64,000 nucleotides of DNA from CAVXZE01 sp964615365 (GCA_964615365.1 CAZTOU010000008.1:72297-136296), one strand, 5' to 3'; counted from the first letter of the stretch, positions 40,510 through 49,252 are shown. Numbers and translations are program-made. The notes: generated by a model from the sequence alone, not told the origin.

Positions 40510-41767
40510 AGGCCTCGATCACCCATCCCGCTGCCGAATCCGGGATGGTCTCGAAGACTGCGTCGAAGCGGACGCTCTCGCCCGGGCGAAGAGAGCGGCG
40601 CGCGATCTCGGCTGCAGAACGCGCCAGATCGCGGCGCAGCCAATCCGGATCCTGCTCGCGGAGCCGTACCTGGGCAAGCGCTCGGCCCGCCGCCGCCGTG
40701 GCCCCGTCGATCGGATCCCCTTCCGCGGAGACCAGCTGCACCCGAATCGCTCGGCCCGGTCGGAGCAGGTTCCGGCCCCGGTTCTGGAGGCTGCCGGAGA
40801 CGACGAGGAGGTTTCCCGCCAGGGCGTTCTCGACCAGGCGGCCTTCCACCTCGCTGGCGGTGAGGGCGACTCCCGCGACGGCGACCTCGGCTGGGCCGAC
40901 CTCCGCGGCTCGCTCGCTCGGTGGGGTGAACACGGCCCACATCCCCACCGAGAAGGCCAGGGCCACCAGCGCCCAGCCGGCGACCGCGCCGAGATCCGCC
41001 AATCGGTCTCGAAGGGCGACCCGGTCGGCGCTCGCCGGCGCCGCGGGTGTCGCGGTCGGAGAGTCCGCGAGGGCCGAAGCCGGTGATTCCGAGCTGGTCT
41101 CTTCGACCGAGGGGACGACGGGTTCCTGAGCCTCCTCCTGCGGAGCGAATTCCGGAAGGGCCTCGGCCCCGGAGCTCCCCACGAAGTCCCATTCCTCGGG
41201 ATTGCCGAGATCATCCGAGGAGAGGGAGTCGAGTCCGGCGTCCCGGACGCGAATCGATTCGACCGGGTCGATCTGCGGCTCCATGGAGGGAGACGTCTCC
41301 GCGTTGGGGTCCGGAGCGGACTCCTCGCCGTCCGGGACGATCTGCTGCGGCGGAGGCTCCGCTCCGAGGTCCGGAGCGGGCACGTCGAAATCGTCGAAGC
41401 CCAAAGAAGGAGCTTCCGCTTCCCCGGCGATCTCCGGCGGCGAATCGTCGTTGAATTCCCAGTCCTCTTCGAAATCTCCCGTGCTGCGACCGTCGGCCAG
41501 GGTCGGCGCCGGCTCCTCCCTTGGCGCGAGGCCGGCTCCGCTCGCCTCGGTGTCGTTGAGGTCGCGGGTGACCTCGGGCACCGGCGTCCCGCCGGCTCCC
41601 GTCACCTCCGCCACCACCTCCTCGATGGCCTCTTCTCCCTCCCTCTTCGGAGGCAGGACGAAGAAGGCGTGCTTGCAGCGAGAGCAACGCACCCGGGCCC
41701 CCGTCGCGGGGACCCGAGAGTCGTCGAGGTGAAATCGGGTATTGCACTCTTCGCAAACGACAACCAC
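40442..41767 (-). CDS. Zinc-ribbon (MJ0042-type) single-pass membrane protein
   Basis: 441 aa. N-terminal MJ0042-like zinc ribbon (C-E-E-C near residue 5 and C-S-R-C near 28) followed by about 200 acidic, Pro/Ala/Glu-rich, probably disordered residues. One membrane helix is near residue 260-280, and a C-terminal extracytoplasmic domain resembles the DUF3426 type found after such ribbons. Function unknown. GTG or ATG start near 41767. The 3' end overlaps tatA antisense by 68 bases. Confidence 0.75.
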   Translation of the reverse strand: MVVVCEECNTRFHLDDSRVPATGARVRCSRCKHAFFVLPPKREGEEAIEEVVAEVTGAGGTPVPEVTRDLNDTEASGAGLAPREEPAPTLADGRSTGDFEEDWEFNDDSPPEIAGEAEAPSLGFDDFDVPAPDLGAEPPPQQIVPDGEESAPDPNAETSPSMEPQIDPVESIRVRDAGLDSLSSDDLGNPEEWDFVGSSGAEALPEFAPQEEAQEPVVPSVEETSSESPASALADSPTATPAAPASADRVALRDRLADLGAVAGWALVALAFSVGMWAVFTPPSERAAEVGPAEVAVAGVALTASEVEGRLVENALAGNLLVVSGSLQNRGRNLLRPGRAIRVQLVSAEGDPIDGATAAAGRALAQVRLREQDPDWLRRDLARSAAEIARRSLRPGESVRFDAVFETIPDSAAGWVIEASTSPLPPDPEVPLPSAAPLAWE

Positions 41768-41872
41768 GTCGACGGATTCCCCTGACAGAGCGTGGGACCT
41801 GGTGCGCTAGCCTCCCGGCGGACCCGGTCGCCCCCAGTCGTTTCGGACAGGCCGAGATCGCGCTTGAGTGGG

Positions 41873-42874
41873 GTGACCCGCGGGGGAACGACTCTGGCTG
41901 AACCGGCCCGCTCGCTGCTGGATCCCAGGTTGGTCATCGTGACGGGCAAGGGCGGGACCGGCAAGACCACCGTCGTCGCGGCCCTCGCGCTTGCCGCCGC
42001 GGAGCGCGGTCGCCGCGTCCTGGTCGCCGAAACGGGCCGGGAAGAGCACGTGCCAAGGATCCTGGCGCCGGGCTCCGATCCGGTGGGATACCCGGGGTGT
42101 GAGATCCGCCCCGGGCTCACCGCCATGCGAATCGACCCCTACCAGGCGCTGGCCGAGTACCTCGGACTGCAGCTTCGAATGCCGGCCCTGGTCTCCCGAA
42201 TCATGCGCTACAAGGGATTCCGACAGCTCATGGACGCCTCACCGGGTTGGCGGGAGCTGATCACGCTGGGGAAGGTCTGGCATCTGGAGCAGCAGGAGAT
42301 CGGGAAGGGCGAGCCCCGCTACGACCTGCTCCTGGTGGATGCCCCAGCCACCGGCCACGGCCTCACCTTCCTGGACGTGCCCCGGGTGGTGGTCTCGGCG
42401 CTTCGCGCCGGCCCGCTGCGGCGCCACGCCACCTGGGTGGAGGAGATGCTGCGAGACCCGATTGCGACCCTCCTGGTGCCCGTCGCGCTCGCAGAGGAGC
42501 TGCCGGCGCGGGAGACCGTCGAGCTGGTGGCGCGGATCCGCGAGGGAGTGGGGGTCGCCGTCGATCGCGTGGTCATCAATGCGGTGCTCGGTTGCCCCTT
42601 CCCCGAGGACCTCCCCGATCTCGACCTGCAGCTGGCGAGGATACCCGAGGACCGGGAGCTCCCGGGCCTCCCGCCGGTGCCGGTGATCGCGAGCTGCGCC
42701 TCCCATCTGCGCTCTCGCTTCGAGCTCAACCAGCGCTACGTCGAGGAGATCACTCGCGCGAGCGGGCTCCCTACCCAGACACTCCCCTACCTTCGCACCG
42801 GAATCCGCGGTCCCGACGATCTCGAGATGCTGGCCGAGGTGCTGGTGGGCCCGGCGGACGGCGAAGCCGCATGA
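41873..42874 (+). CDS. ArsA/Get3-like ATPase, first of a pair
   Basis: 333 aa from GTG 41873 (TTG 41864 is also possible). Deviant Walker A with signature lysine, G-K-G-G-T-G-K-T-T, and D-A-P-A-T-G-H-G-L (switch II). This is the ArsA/TRC40/Get3 class. No arsenite-binding cysteine set is seen, so arsenite pumping is unlikely. Related paired genes occur in actinobacteria and myxobacteria with unclear roles, possibly in membrane-protein targeting. The next ATPase overlaps it (ATGA). Confidence 0.82.
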   Translation: MTRGGTTLAEPARSLLDPRLVIVTGKGGTGKTTVVAALALAAAERGRRVLVAETGREEHVPRILAPGSDPVGYPGCEIRPGLTAMRIDPYQALAEYLGLQLRMPALVSRIMRYKGFRQLMDASPGWRELITLGKVWHLEQQEIGKGEPRYDLLLVDAPATGHGLTFLDVPRVVVSALRAGPLRRHATWVEEMLRDPIATLLVPVALAEELPARETVELVARIREGVGVAVDRVVINAVLGCPFPEDLPDLDLQLARIPEDRELPGLPPVPVIASCASHLRSRFELNQRYVEEITRASGLPTQTLPYLRTGIRGPDDLEMLAEVLVGPADGEAA

Positions 42875-44073
42875 GCATCACCCCCGAGCAGATCGTCGAC
42901 GGCCGCCGCATCATCGTCTGCGTGGGCTCCGGGGGAGTCGGCAAGACCACGATCTCGGCCTCGCTCGCCCTCGGAGGCGCGCGCCGAGGCCGCCGGGTCC
43001 TGGTGCTCACCATCGATCCCGCCAAGCGACTGGCCGACGCCCTCGGAGTGCGTTCCCTCGGCAACCGACCCCGGGCGATCCCGCGCAAGGTGCTGAACGC
43101 GCTGGGGGTACCCGCCGAGGGCCGACTCTCGGCGATGATGCTCGACATGAAGCGCACCTTCGACGACCTGGTGGAACGCTTCGCGGAAGACGCGGTGGTT
43201 CGAGAGCGGATCCTCGAGAACCCGATCTACCAGCATGCCTCCGATGCGTTGGCGGGGAGCACGGAGTACTCCGCCATGGAGAAGGTCTTCGAGCTCTGCG
43301 AGCGAAAGGACTTCGACCTGATCGTGGTGGACACGCCCCCCTCGCAGCACGCGCTCGACTTCCTGGAGGCTCCAGCGCGCCTCCTCGAGTTCCTCGACAG
43401 CCGACTGGTCCAGCTTTTGCTGCACCCCGCCTTTGCCGCGGGTCGCTTTGGATTCCGCCTCTTTCAGCGAAGTGCCCGCCAGGTGCTGAAGACCCTGGAG
43501 CGGGTCTCGGGGATCTCCTTTCTCGAGGACATCTCGGAGTTCCTGCTCGCCTTCGAGGGGATGTCCGAGGGCTTTCGGGAGCGGGCGGGCCAGGTCCACG
43601 CGCTGCTCTTCGGACCGGAGAGCGCCTTCGTCCTGGCAGCGGGTCCGGCCGATGAATCGGTGGCCCACGCGACGGCCTTTCTCGACCGACTCGAAGAGTC
43701 GGGCGCGACGGTGGCGGGAATCGTGCTGAATCGAATGCGGACGTGGCCCGCCGCGGGGACGACGCTTCCGCCCCCGGGCCAGCGCGAGGCGGCGGTGGCC
43801 AGTCTCGCAGAGGCATTGGAGGGAGAGGCGGAGGTGCGGGGGAATGCCCGTCGGGCCGCCCAGGCGGCGCTCTCGGTGCTCGATGGCTACGCTGCCATGG
43901 TGCAGCGGGATCGGGCCGCCACGGCGTCGCTGGAAGAGCGAGCGCGGGAGAGCGGCTACTTCTGGCGACCGGTGCCGGAGTTCCCGCGGGACGTTCACGA
44001 TCTGGAGGGTCTGGCGGGGATCGCGAGCTTCGTCTTCGAAGCCGGCGAGGAGAAGGTGGCGGTTGGGGGCTAG
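42871..44073 (+). CDS. ArsA/Get3-like ATPase, second of a pair
   Basis: 400 aa. The P-loop reads G-S-G-G-V-G-K-T-T: the catalytic Lys is kept but the signature Lys is Ser. Switch I contains D-P-A-K-R-L-A-D-A-L-G and switch II D-T-P-P-S-Q-H-A-L-D-F. The C-terminal 150 residues include a large helical lobe. The pairing with a neighbour that keeps the signature Lys suggests a heterodimer. ATG start overlaps the preceding stop. Confidence 0.82.
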   Translation: MSITPEQIVDGRRIIVCVGSGGVGKTTISASLALGGARRGRRVLVLTIDPAKRLADALGVRSLGNRPRAIPRKVLNALGVPAEGRLSAMMLDMKRTFDDLVERFAEDAVVRERILENPIYQHASDALAGSTEYSAMEKVFELCERKDFDLIVVDTPPSQHALDFLEAPARLLEFLDSRLVQLLLHPAFAAGRFGFRLFQRSARQVLKTLERVSGISFLEDISEFLLAFEGMSEGFRERAGQVHALLFGPESAFVLAAGPADESVAHATAFLDRLEESGATVAGIVLNRMRTWPAAGTTLPPPGQREAAVASLAEALEGEAEVRGNARRAAQAALSVLDGYAAMVQRDRAATASLEERARESGYFWRPVPEFPRDVHDLEGLAGIASFVFEAGEEKVAVGG

Positions 44074-44587
44074 AGCCGCGAAGAACCGCCCCCCTGTGGG
44101 CGCGGCGAGCCCGGAGAGCGTCGAAGAGGCCCTCTCCCGGGCTCGGGATCACGGGCGGGTCGCGGTGGCGGAATCCGTCGCCGCGCTGCAGGCCCTGCTC
44201 GATGCGACGGCCCTCGCCCTCTCCGGAAGGGCCGCGGAAGGAGACGCCATCTTCGGGCCCCTTTCCCGCAGCCTGGAAGATCTGCGGACCCTGATCACTC
44301 CCGGCGACTCGGAGATCGGCGCGTCGCTCCTTGACGCGCTCTTCGAGGCTCTCGACGCAGAGATCGCGCGCTGGGAGCTGCGGAGCCGCGAGGACCCCGA
44401 CGCGCGCTCGGTCCTGCGCGCTTTCCTGGGGGTGCGCGAAATCCTCTGGGAGATCACCGCGAGAGGGGGTGAGCCGGCGCCGTCCTCCGATCCGGGAGGG
44501 GAAGAGGCCGGTGAGGGGGCGCCCGCTCCGCGGCGGACCCGCTCGCGCCGGAGCACCCGGGTGCGTCGAGTCCGCGTCGAGGGATGA
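44063..44587 (+). CDS. Small helical protein downstream of the ArsA pair, unknown function
   Basis: 174 aa from TTG 44063, with GAGGAGAAGG just upstream. The frame overlaps the preceding gene by 11 bases. The product is mostly alpha-helical, Ala/Leu-rich, and ends in a strongly basic R-R-T-R-S-R-R-S-T-R tail. No family recognised. The overlap with the ATPase suggests it belongs to the same complex. Confidence 0.6.
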   Translation: MGARAAKNRPPVGAASPESVEEALSRARDHGRVAVAESVAALQALLDATALALSGRAAEGDAIFGPLSRSLEDLRTLITPGDSEIGASLLDALFEALDAEIARWELRSREDPDARSVLRAFLGVREILWEITARGGEPAPSSDPGGEEAGEGAPAPRRTRSRRSTRVRRVRVEG

Positions 44588-44623
44588 CGCGGCGCGGCAC
44601 CGTCTGCTAGGCTCGCTTCGGCC

Positions 44624-45196
44624 ATGGCCGTTCTCATCAAGCGGTACGCGAACCGCAAGCTCTACAACACCCAGACCAGCCGGTACATCACCCTCAAGGG
44701 GATCGCCGAGCTCCTCGAAAACGACGAGGAGGTCACCGTCATCGACAACGAGACCGGCGAGGACATCACCTCGGTCACGCTGTCGCAGATTCTCGTCGAT
44801 ACCGAGCGGGCCAACCGCGCCGTGCCGGGAAATCTCCTCTCGGAGCTGGTCCAGCGGGGCGGCGACGCCCTCTACGGTGCGCTGCGTCGGAGCATGGGCG
44901 ACGCCTCGGAGGGGATCGACGACTTCCAGAAAAACATGCGCCGGATGCTCGGCGGCAATCTGCGTTCGGACGGAACCACACGGGACTGGATCGCCTTCAC
45001 CCCTCCCGACTTGGACAAGCTGGTGCAGCGCACCATCGAACGGGTCTTCAAGGCCCTCGATTTTCCCCGGCGATCGGACATCGAGGCCCTGAACCAGCGG
45101 CTGGATCGCGTAGTCGAAGCGATCGAGTCCCTGGAAGAGATCCGCGGCTCCAAGGCCACCCCGCGCAAGGTGCCGAAGACCCCCGAATCCGACTAG
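44624..45196 (+). CDS. phaR: Polyhydroxyalkanoate synthesis regulator PhaR
   Basis: 190 aa. The N-terminal DNA-binding block (K-R-Y-A-N-R-K-L-Y-N-T-Q-T-S-R-Y) and I-D-N-E-T-G-E-D-I-T identify the PHB-accumulation regulator family, which represses phasin genes and binds PHA granules. The C-terminal half is a coiled-coil, phasin-like. Polyhydroxyalkanoate synthase genes are not in the window. It ends two bases before a convergent gene. Confidence 0.9.
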   Translation: MAVLIKRYANRKLYNTQTSRYITLKGIAELLENDEEVTVIDNETGEDITSVTLSQILVDTERANRAVPGNLLSELVQRGGDALYGALRRSMGDASEGIDDFQKNMRRMLGGNLRSDGTTRDWIAFTPPDLDKLVQRTIERVFKALDFPRRSDIEALNQRLDRVVEAIESLEEIRGSKATPRKVPKTPESD

Positions 45197-45198
45197 GC

Positions 45199-46230
45199 TT
45201 ATCCCCAGGGACCGGGGCGGCTGTGGAGATCCTCGTCCACCATGGTCTGGATCTCGGAGCGGAGATCCTCGGTCATCCGCGAGACCAGCAGCTCGTCCCG
45301 GGCGGTCTTTGCACCCAGGTGCTCGGTCTCGATGGGAGTACCGAAGCGAATCGACCACTTGGACGGAAGCGGCAGCAGGCCCAGGGGGCCGAGCAACGGG
45401 AAGGTCGGCGTCACCGGGATGAAGGAAGCGCCGACGCTGCGCGCGAGAGTCTCCATCTTGAAGAGAACCGGATGGGCCTCCTCGGCCCCGATCACGGCGA
45501 CGGGAACCAGGGGGACCCCCACCTCGATCGCAGCGCGCACCACCCCGCCCCGGCCGAAGCGCTTCAGCCGGTAGCGCTGTCGGAAGACCTTGGCCGCGCC
45601 CTTCAGCCCCTCGGGAAAGGCCACCACCGAGCGACCCGTGCGGAGCAGTCGGTCGGCGTTCTCACGGCATGCCCGCACGCCGCCGACGCGCGCCAGGAAG
45701 GGCTGCACGAAGGGAAGCGTGATCAGCCAGTCCGCCACCAGAAAGCGCGGTCGGCAGCGCTCCGACATCGACTCCGCCACGACGTGGGAGATCATCAGGC
45801 CGTCATAGGGAAGGATTCCGGAACGGTTCGCCACCAGCAGCACCGGTCCGTCGGCGGGAAGCTCGTCGATCCCGGCGACATCCACCCGCCAGTAGTGCAG
45901 GCGCAGGTACTCGATCACGGGACGGACTTGGCGGAGGGTGTGCTCGTCCAGACCGAAATCGTCGACGTAGCCGGAGCGTTCGGTCATCCCCAAGGTCGGG
46001 GCGCGTCGACGAAGCTCGTCGACAAACGCCACCCAGTCCGCGGTCCCTCGCCCCATCGCGTTTCCGACGGCGATCCGCGAATCGAATCGCGCGCGGATCT
46101 CCTTCCCGAGGTCGAGCAGGGCACCGGGCAGGAGATCGGCCCCGTTCCGATCCGGGTCTTCTCCCTCGCCGGGGCGCCGTCGCTTCGCCCCGGGCTTCTC
46201 GTTCCCGTTCCTGTCGGTACCTTCTTTCAC
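45199..46230 (-). CDS. Lysophospholipid acyltransferase-like protein
   Basis: 343 aa. The acyltransferase block is L-L-V-A-N-R-S-G-I-L-P-Y-D-G, where the catalytic His of the usual N-H-x4-D appears to be Arg. F-P-E-G-L-K-G is the second motif; H-P-V-L-F-K and a P-x-P-S-K-W-S-I-R-F-G end segment complete it. The N-terminal 60 residues are a charged linker. GTG 46230 follows a GGGAG ribosome site and 11 bases after the epimerase stop. The substrate is unknown and activity is uncertain because of the His substitution. Confidence 0.78.
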   Translation of the reverse strand: MKEGTDRNGNEKPGAKRRRPGEGEDPDRNGADLLPGALLDLGKEIRARFDSRIAVGNAMGRGTADWVAFVDELRRRAPTLGMTERSGYVDDFGLDEHTLRQVRPVIEYLRLHYWRVDVAGIDELPADGPVLLVANRSGILPYDGLMISHVVAESMSERCRPRFLVADWLITLPFVQPFLARVGGVRACRENADRLLRTGRSVVAFPEGLKGAAKVFRQRYRLKRFGRGGVVRAAIEVGVPLVPVAVIGAEEAHPVLFKMETLARSVGASFIPVTPTFPLLGPLGLLPLPSKWSIRFGTPIETEHLGAKTARDELLVSRMTEDLRSEIQTMVDEDLHSRPGPWG

Positions 46231-46241
46231 CGGCTCCCGCC

Positions 46242-47210
46242 TCAGCGGTAGCGTCGCATCCGCTGTGAGGAAACGAAGGACATCCAGGCCTCCCGGGTGC
46301 TGTACTCCGGCTCTCCGAAGGCGGCCCAGCCCCGCGTGCCATCGGCTGCCCAGAGATAGCGGAGGAAGTCGTAGAAGCCCTCCGGTGGGTCTCCCGTCTG
46401 CGCCCGAGAGGGGTAGTAGCGCAGGCGACAGAGGATCGCCGCGGGGGTTCGCAGGAGTCGCTTCCCGCCTGCCCGCAGGATCGTCGAGAGGGGGAGAACG
46501 CCCTTTCCGACCACGTTGAACACACCGGGGTGACTCTTCAGGGTGGCCGTCTCGAAGGCGTGGAGGCAGTCCTCCTCGTGAACGAACTGCATCAGGGGAT
46601 CGTAACCGAGCAGTGTCGGAACGACCGGGCGTCCGAAGTAGCGCACCACCGAATCCATGTAGTGGGGACCCATGATCCAGCAGGGCCGTAGCACCGTCAC
46701 GCGCGTGTTCGGATGTCCCGCCCTCCAATCGGCGACCAGCTCTTCCACCTCGACCCGGTTGACCACGCAATGCGAGTCGGGGTGACCGTGGAGGGGATGG
46801 TCCTCGGTGAGAAAGTTCGGGTTGTCGGACCTCGGGCCGTAAACCATGGTCGTCGAGGCCACCACCAGGCGCCGGACCTCCGCCGCCGCACAGGCGTTCA
46901 GGACGTGCAGGCTGCCGATCGTCTCGAGCTCGTGGTCCTCTTCCAGGTCCGGGGTGGGCTCACGGCGGAAGGCGGTGTGGACGACGGTGTCCACCTCCTC
47001 CTTCTTGAGGACATCGGCGAGACGCCCGTCCGCCGTCGGGATGGTCAGATCCACGGGGTGGAAGCGGACCCGGGGACTCAGGCCGTAGGGCCGGCGCAGA
47101 TCGATACCGACCAGGCCGAGCTCCGGCTGCGTGGCCGCCAGACGATCGGCGAGACGCCTCCCCAGGAAGGTCCCGAGACCGGTGATGGCGACGTGGCTGG
47201 GCTTCGGCAC
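46242..47210 (-). CDS. NAD-dependent epimerase/dehydratase-family protein with degenerate active site
   Basis: 322 aa extended SDR. The cofactor loop G-L-G-T-F-L-G is near residue 11. The catalytic YxxxK is not seen; the corresponding place reads C-V-V-N-R, with Cys for Tyr and Arg for Lys. T-T-M-V-Y-G-P and L-R-P-C-W-I-M-G-P are conserved. It may bind nucleotide without epimerase activity. Co-transcribed with the acyltransferase. Confidence 0.78.
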   Translation of the reverse strand: MPKPSHVAITGLGTFLGRRLADRLAATQPELGLVGIDLRRPYGLSPRVRFHPVDLTIPTADGRLADVLKKEEVDTVVHTAFRREPTPDLEEDHELETIGSLHVLNACAAAEVRRLVVASTTMVYGPRSDNPNFLTEDHPLHGHPDSHCVVNRVEVEELVADWRAGHPNTRVTVLRPCWIMGPHYMDSVVRYFGRPVVPTLLGYDPLMQFVHEEDCLHAFETATLKSHPGVFNVVGKGVLPLSTILRAGGKRLLRTPAAILCRLRYYPSRAQTGDPPEGFYDFLRYLWAADGTRGWAAFGEPEYSTREAWMSFVSSQRMRRYR

Positions 47211-47311
47211 GCTCGAAGCGTCCTCCCGGGTTGCTACGGACCAGGCCGGTCCCGATGCGAGAAGCCCGCTGCCTCTGACGTCCCGCCCCTACTCAGATAC
47301 CATCGACGTCC

Positions 47312-48370
47312 ATGGCAGTCACCCGAAGCGTCGGCGTCGTCCGCGATTCGCGCTTTCGCGAGCACCGCGGGCCGGAGGAGCATCCGGAATCGCCCGACCG
47401 GCTCATCGCCGTCGACGAGGTCATCGAGCATCGCTCCCACGCCCTCTCGAACCTGCCGCCCCGCGAGGCTTCTGACGAAGAGATCCTGCGGATCCACCGG
47501 TCCGCGCACCTGGAGTCGATCTCGGCTGCGGTGAGCCGGGCTCCGGTTCATCTGGATCCAGACACCTACGCCTCCCCTCGGAGCCTCGAGATCGCGCGCC
47601 TGGCCGCGGGAGGCAGCATCGATCTCGCCCGAGACGTCGCCCGGGGCGAGCTCGAGAGCGGGCTGGCGGCGGTGCGCCCGCCCGGACATCACGCCGAGGC
47701 CCACCGGGCCATGGGCTTCTGTCTCTTCAACAACGTCGCGATCGCCGCCGCAGCGCTGCGGGCCGAGGAGGGGGTCGAGCGAATCCTGATCCTCGACTGG
47801 GACGTCCATCACGGCAACGGCACCCAGCGGAGCTTCCAGGAGGACCCGAACGTTCTCTACTTCTCGACGCACCAGTATCCCTTCTATCCCGGCACCGGCG
47901 GCCCGGGCGAGGCCGGAATCGGACCCGGCGAAGGAGCTACCGTCAACGTACCGCTTCCCGCCGGCTGTAACGACTCGGTGTATGTCGGTGTGCTCCAACG
48001 GATCCTGGTGCCGGTGACACTGGCGTTCCGGCCCGAAGTCCTCCTGGTGTCGGCGGGCTTCGACGCCCACCGCGACGACCCGCTCGGCGGGATGCAGGTC
48101 AGCGGAGACGGCTTCGCAGCGATGGCTGCGACCCTGCGAAGCCTGGCCGACGAGGTCTGCGGCGGTCGGCTCGCCTACTTCCTGGAGGGCGGGTACTCCT
48201 TCTCGGGGCTCCGCCAGGGAGCCGGCGCCGTGCTCGATGCCTCCCTCGCTCCCGAGGCCCCCGACCTGCCCCTGCCCGTCGAGGCACCCCGCGGAAGCCT
48301 CCTGGACCAGCTGGTGGGGCGGGTGATCGCCGTTCACGGGGAACGCTATCGAGAACTCGGCGCCTCCTAG
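47312..48370 (+). CDS. Histone-deacetylase-family amidohydrolase
   Basis: 352 aa of the HDAC/AcuC/acetylpolyamine amidohydrolase superfamily. Key metal and catalytic motifs are intact: R-P-P-G-H-H-A, D-W-D-V-H-H-G-N-G-T, S-A-G-F-D-A-H and L-E-G-G-Y. Zinc-dependent deacetylation of lysine, polyamine or acetoin-type substrates is expected; the substrate cannot be deduced. Divergent from the epimerase gene. A hairpin follows the stop. Confidence 0.92.
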   Translation: MAVTRSVGVVRDSRFREHRGPEEHPESPDRLIAVDEVIEHRSHALSNLPPREASDEEILRIHRSAHLESISAAVSRAPVHLDPDTYASPRSLEIARLAAGGSIDLARDVARGELESGLAAVRPPGHHAEAHRAMGFCLFNNVAIAAAALRAEEGVERILILDWDVHHGNGTQRSFQEDPNVLYFSTHQYPFYPGTGGPGEAGIGPGEGATVNVPLPAGCNDSVYVGVLQRILVPVTLAFRPEVLLVSAGFDAHRDDPLGGMQVSGDGFAAMAATLRSLADEVCGGRLAYFLEGGYSFSGLRQGAGAVLDASLAPEAPDLPLPVEAPRGSLLDQLVGRVIAVHGERYRELGAS

Positions 48371-48390
48371 CCTGCCGAGACGTCTCGCGA

Positions 48391-48410
48391 GATCCGGGCG
48401 ACCCTGGATC
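48391..48410 (+). terminator. Hairpin after the HDAC-family gene
   Basis: GATCCGGG and CCCTGGATC pair with one bulge around a CGA loop; a further palindrome CGAGACGTCTCG is at 48376-48387. No T tract. Plausible end of the preceding unit. Confidence 0.35.
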
Positions 48411-48484
48411 TAGTAGGCTGCGCAGGGAAACAACCCCATATCTTGTGGTGAAAAACTTTATTCAACAGAAACGAGGATTTGTGG

Positions 48485-48513
48485 TTGGAAATTGCGAGCG
48501 AAGCATCTATAAG
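48485..48513 (+). promoter_or_regulatory. Promoter of the dcw cluster
   Basis: TTGGAA at 48485-48490, 17-base spacer, TATAAG at 48508-48513. The region 48430-48540 is AT-rich. Expected start near 48520, right at the MraZ box. Confidence 0.6.
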
Positions 48514-48522
48514 AGATGATGG

Positions 48523-48547
48523 TGGGGTTAAGTGGGTTGGAGTGGTG
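48523..48547 (+). promoter_or_regulatory. MraZ box
   Basis: TGGGG at 48523, TGGGT at 48533 and TGGTG at 48543 repeat every ten bases, the TGGGN-N5 array that MraZ binds in E. coli. It lies just behind the promoter, so MraZ should repress its own operon. Confidence 0.65.
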
Positions 48548-48590
48548 ACACGTCCCTATATCGAGGAAGCGAGCTGTCGGGATCCCTTCA

Positions 48591-49037
48591 ATGGCGCGAG
48601 GCCGATTCTCTCATACGATGGACGCCAAGGGGCGGATCAATGTCCCCGCGGGATTGAGAATGGAGCTTCAAGCAGAAGACGACCGGCCTCCCTTCCTCAC
48701 CAACCTGGTGGATTGTCCGGCGTTGGGACTCTACTCCCACGACCGGTGGCTCGAGATCGAAGATCGACTCGAGAGTATGTCGTTTACCCAGCCAGAGATC
48801 CAGCGGTACCGGCGACTCGTCATCTCGGGAGCGGTGGAATGCCCCTTCGACGCTCAGGGCAGGGTGCTGATCCCGCAGCATCTGCGAGAACACGCCGGGC
48901 TGGAGCGAGAGGTCACCATCGCGGGTGTCGGCTCGCGGATCGAGATCTGGGACAAGGCGCGTTTCGAAGAGGAGCTTCAGCAGACCCGCGAGCAGTCTCA
49001 CGAGGTCTCCTCCTTCGCCGCGCGGCTCGGTTTGTAG
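48591..49037 (+). CDS. mraZ: Transcriptional regulator MraZ
   Basis: 148 aa. Two MraZ/SpoVT-AbrB-like half sites, each with a D-x-x-G-R motif (D-A-K-G-R-I-N-V-P and D-A-Q-G-R-V-L-I-P). MraZ binds TGGGN repeats in front of its own operon and represses dcw transcription. It heads the cluster, as in most bacteria. The ATG at 48591 lies 44 bases past the MraZ box; the ribosome site is weak. Confidence 0.95.
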   Translation: MARGRFSHTMDAKGRINVPAGLRMELQAEDDRPPFLTNLVDCPALGLYSHDRWLEIEDRLESMSFTQPEIQRYRRLVISGAVECPFDAQGRVLIPQHLREHAGLEREVTIAGVGSRIEIWDKARFEEELQQTREQSHEVSSFAARLGL

Positions 49038-49091
49038 GAGGACTTGCGCCGGGGGGGCCGGGGGAGTGATGTCCTCCGGTTGAGAGAGGAT

Positions 49092-49180
49092 GGGGTGTCT
49101 CCGGAGCGCCGGCCTGCGGCGCGCGGAAATCGTTGGGGGGCGTGATTCGCGCAAGCGGCCATGGCGCTCCGGAGCACCCC
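49092..49180 (+). ncRNA. Potential structured leader between mraZ and rsmH
   Basis: Arms 49092-49110 and 49163-49180 are complementary over 18 bp with one bulged T. Inner segments GGCC (49111-49114, 49157-49160) and GCGCG/CGCGC (49120-49124, 49148-49152) could add a second stem. The ribosome site of rsmH lies 70 bases further on. mraZ-rsmH spacing is otherwise uninformative. An RNA structure is named for mraW leaders in actinobacteria, but I could not check similarity. Confidence 0.45.
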
Positions 49181-49252
49181 GGACTCCTCGATCCTGCGAC
49201 GTCGAGCGAACTTCAATACAGCAAAGGCGGGAAGCGTCCCGCACCACAAAGG

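Noticed and set aside
41873..44073. Arsenite resistance function for the ArsA-like pair
   Set aside because: No arsB, arsC or arsR neighbours and no arsenite-binding cysteine set.
49133..49252. Extended rsmH start at TTG 49133
   Set aside because: The 40 extra residues do not resemble RsmH and would run through the hairpin region.
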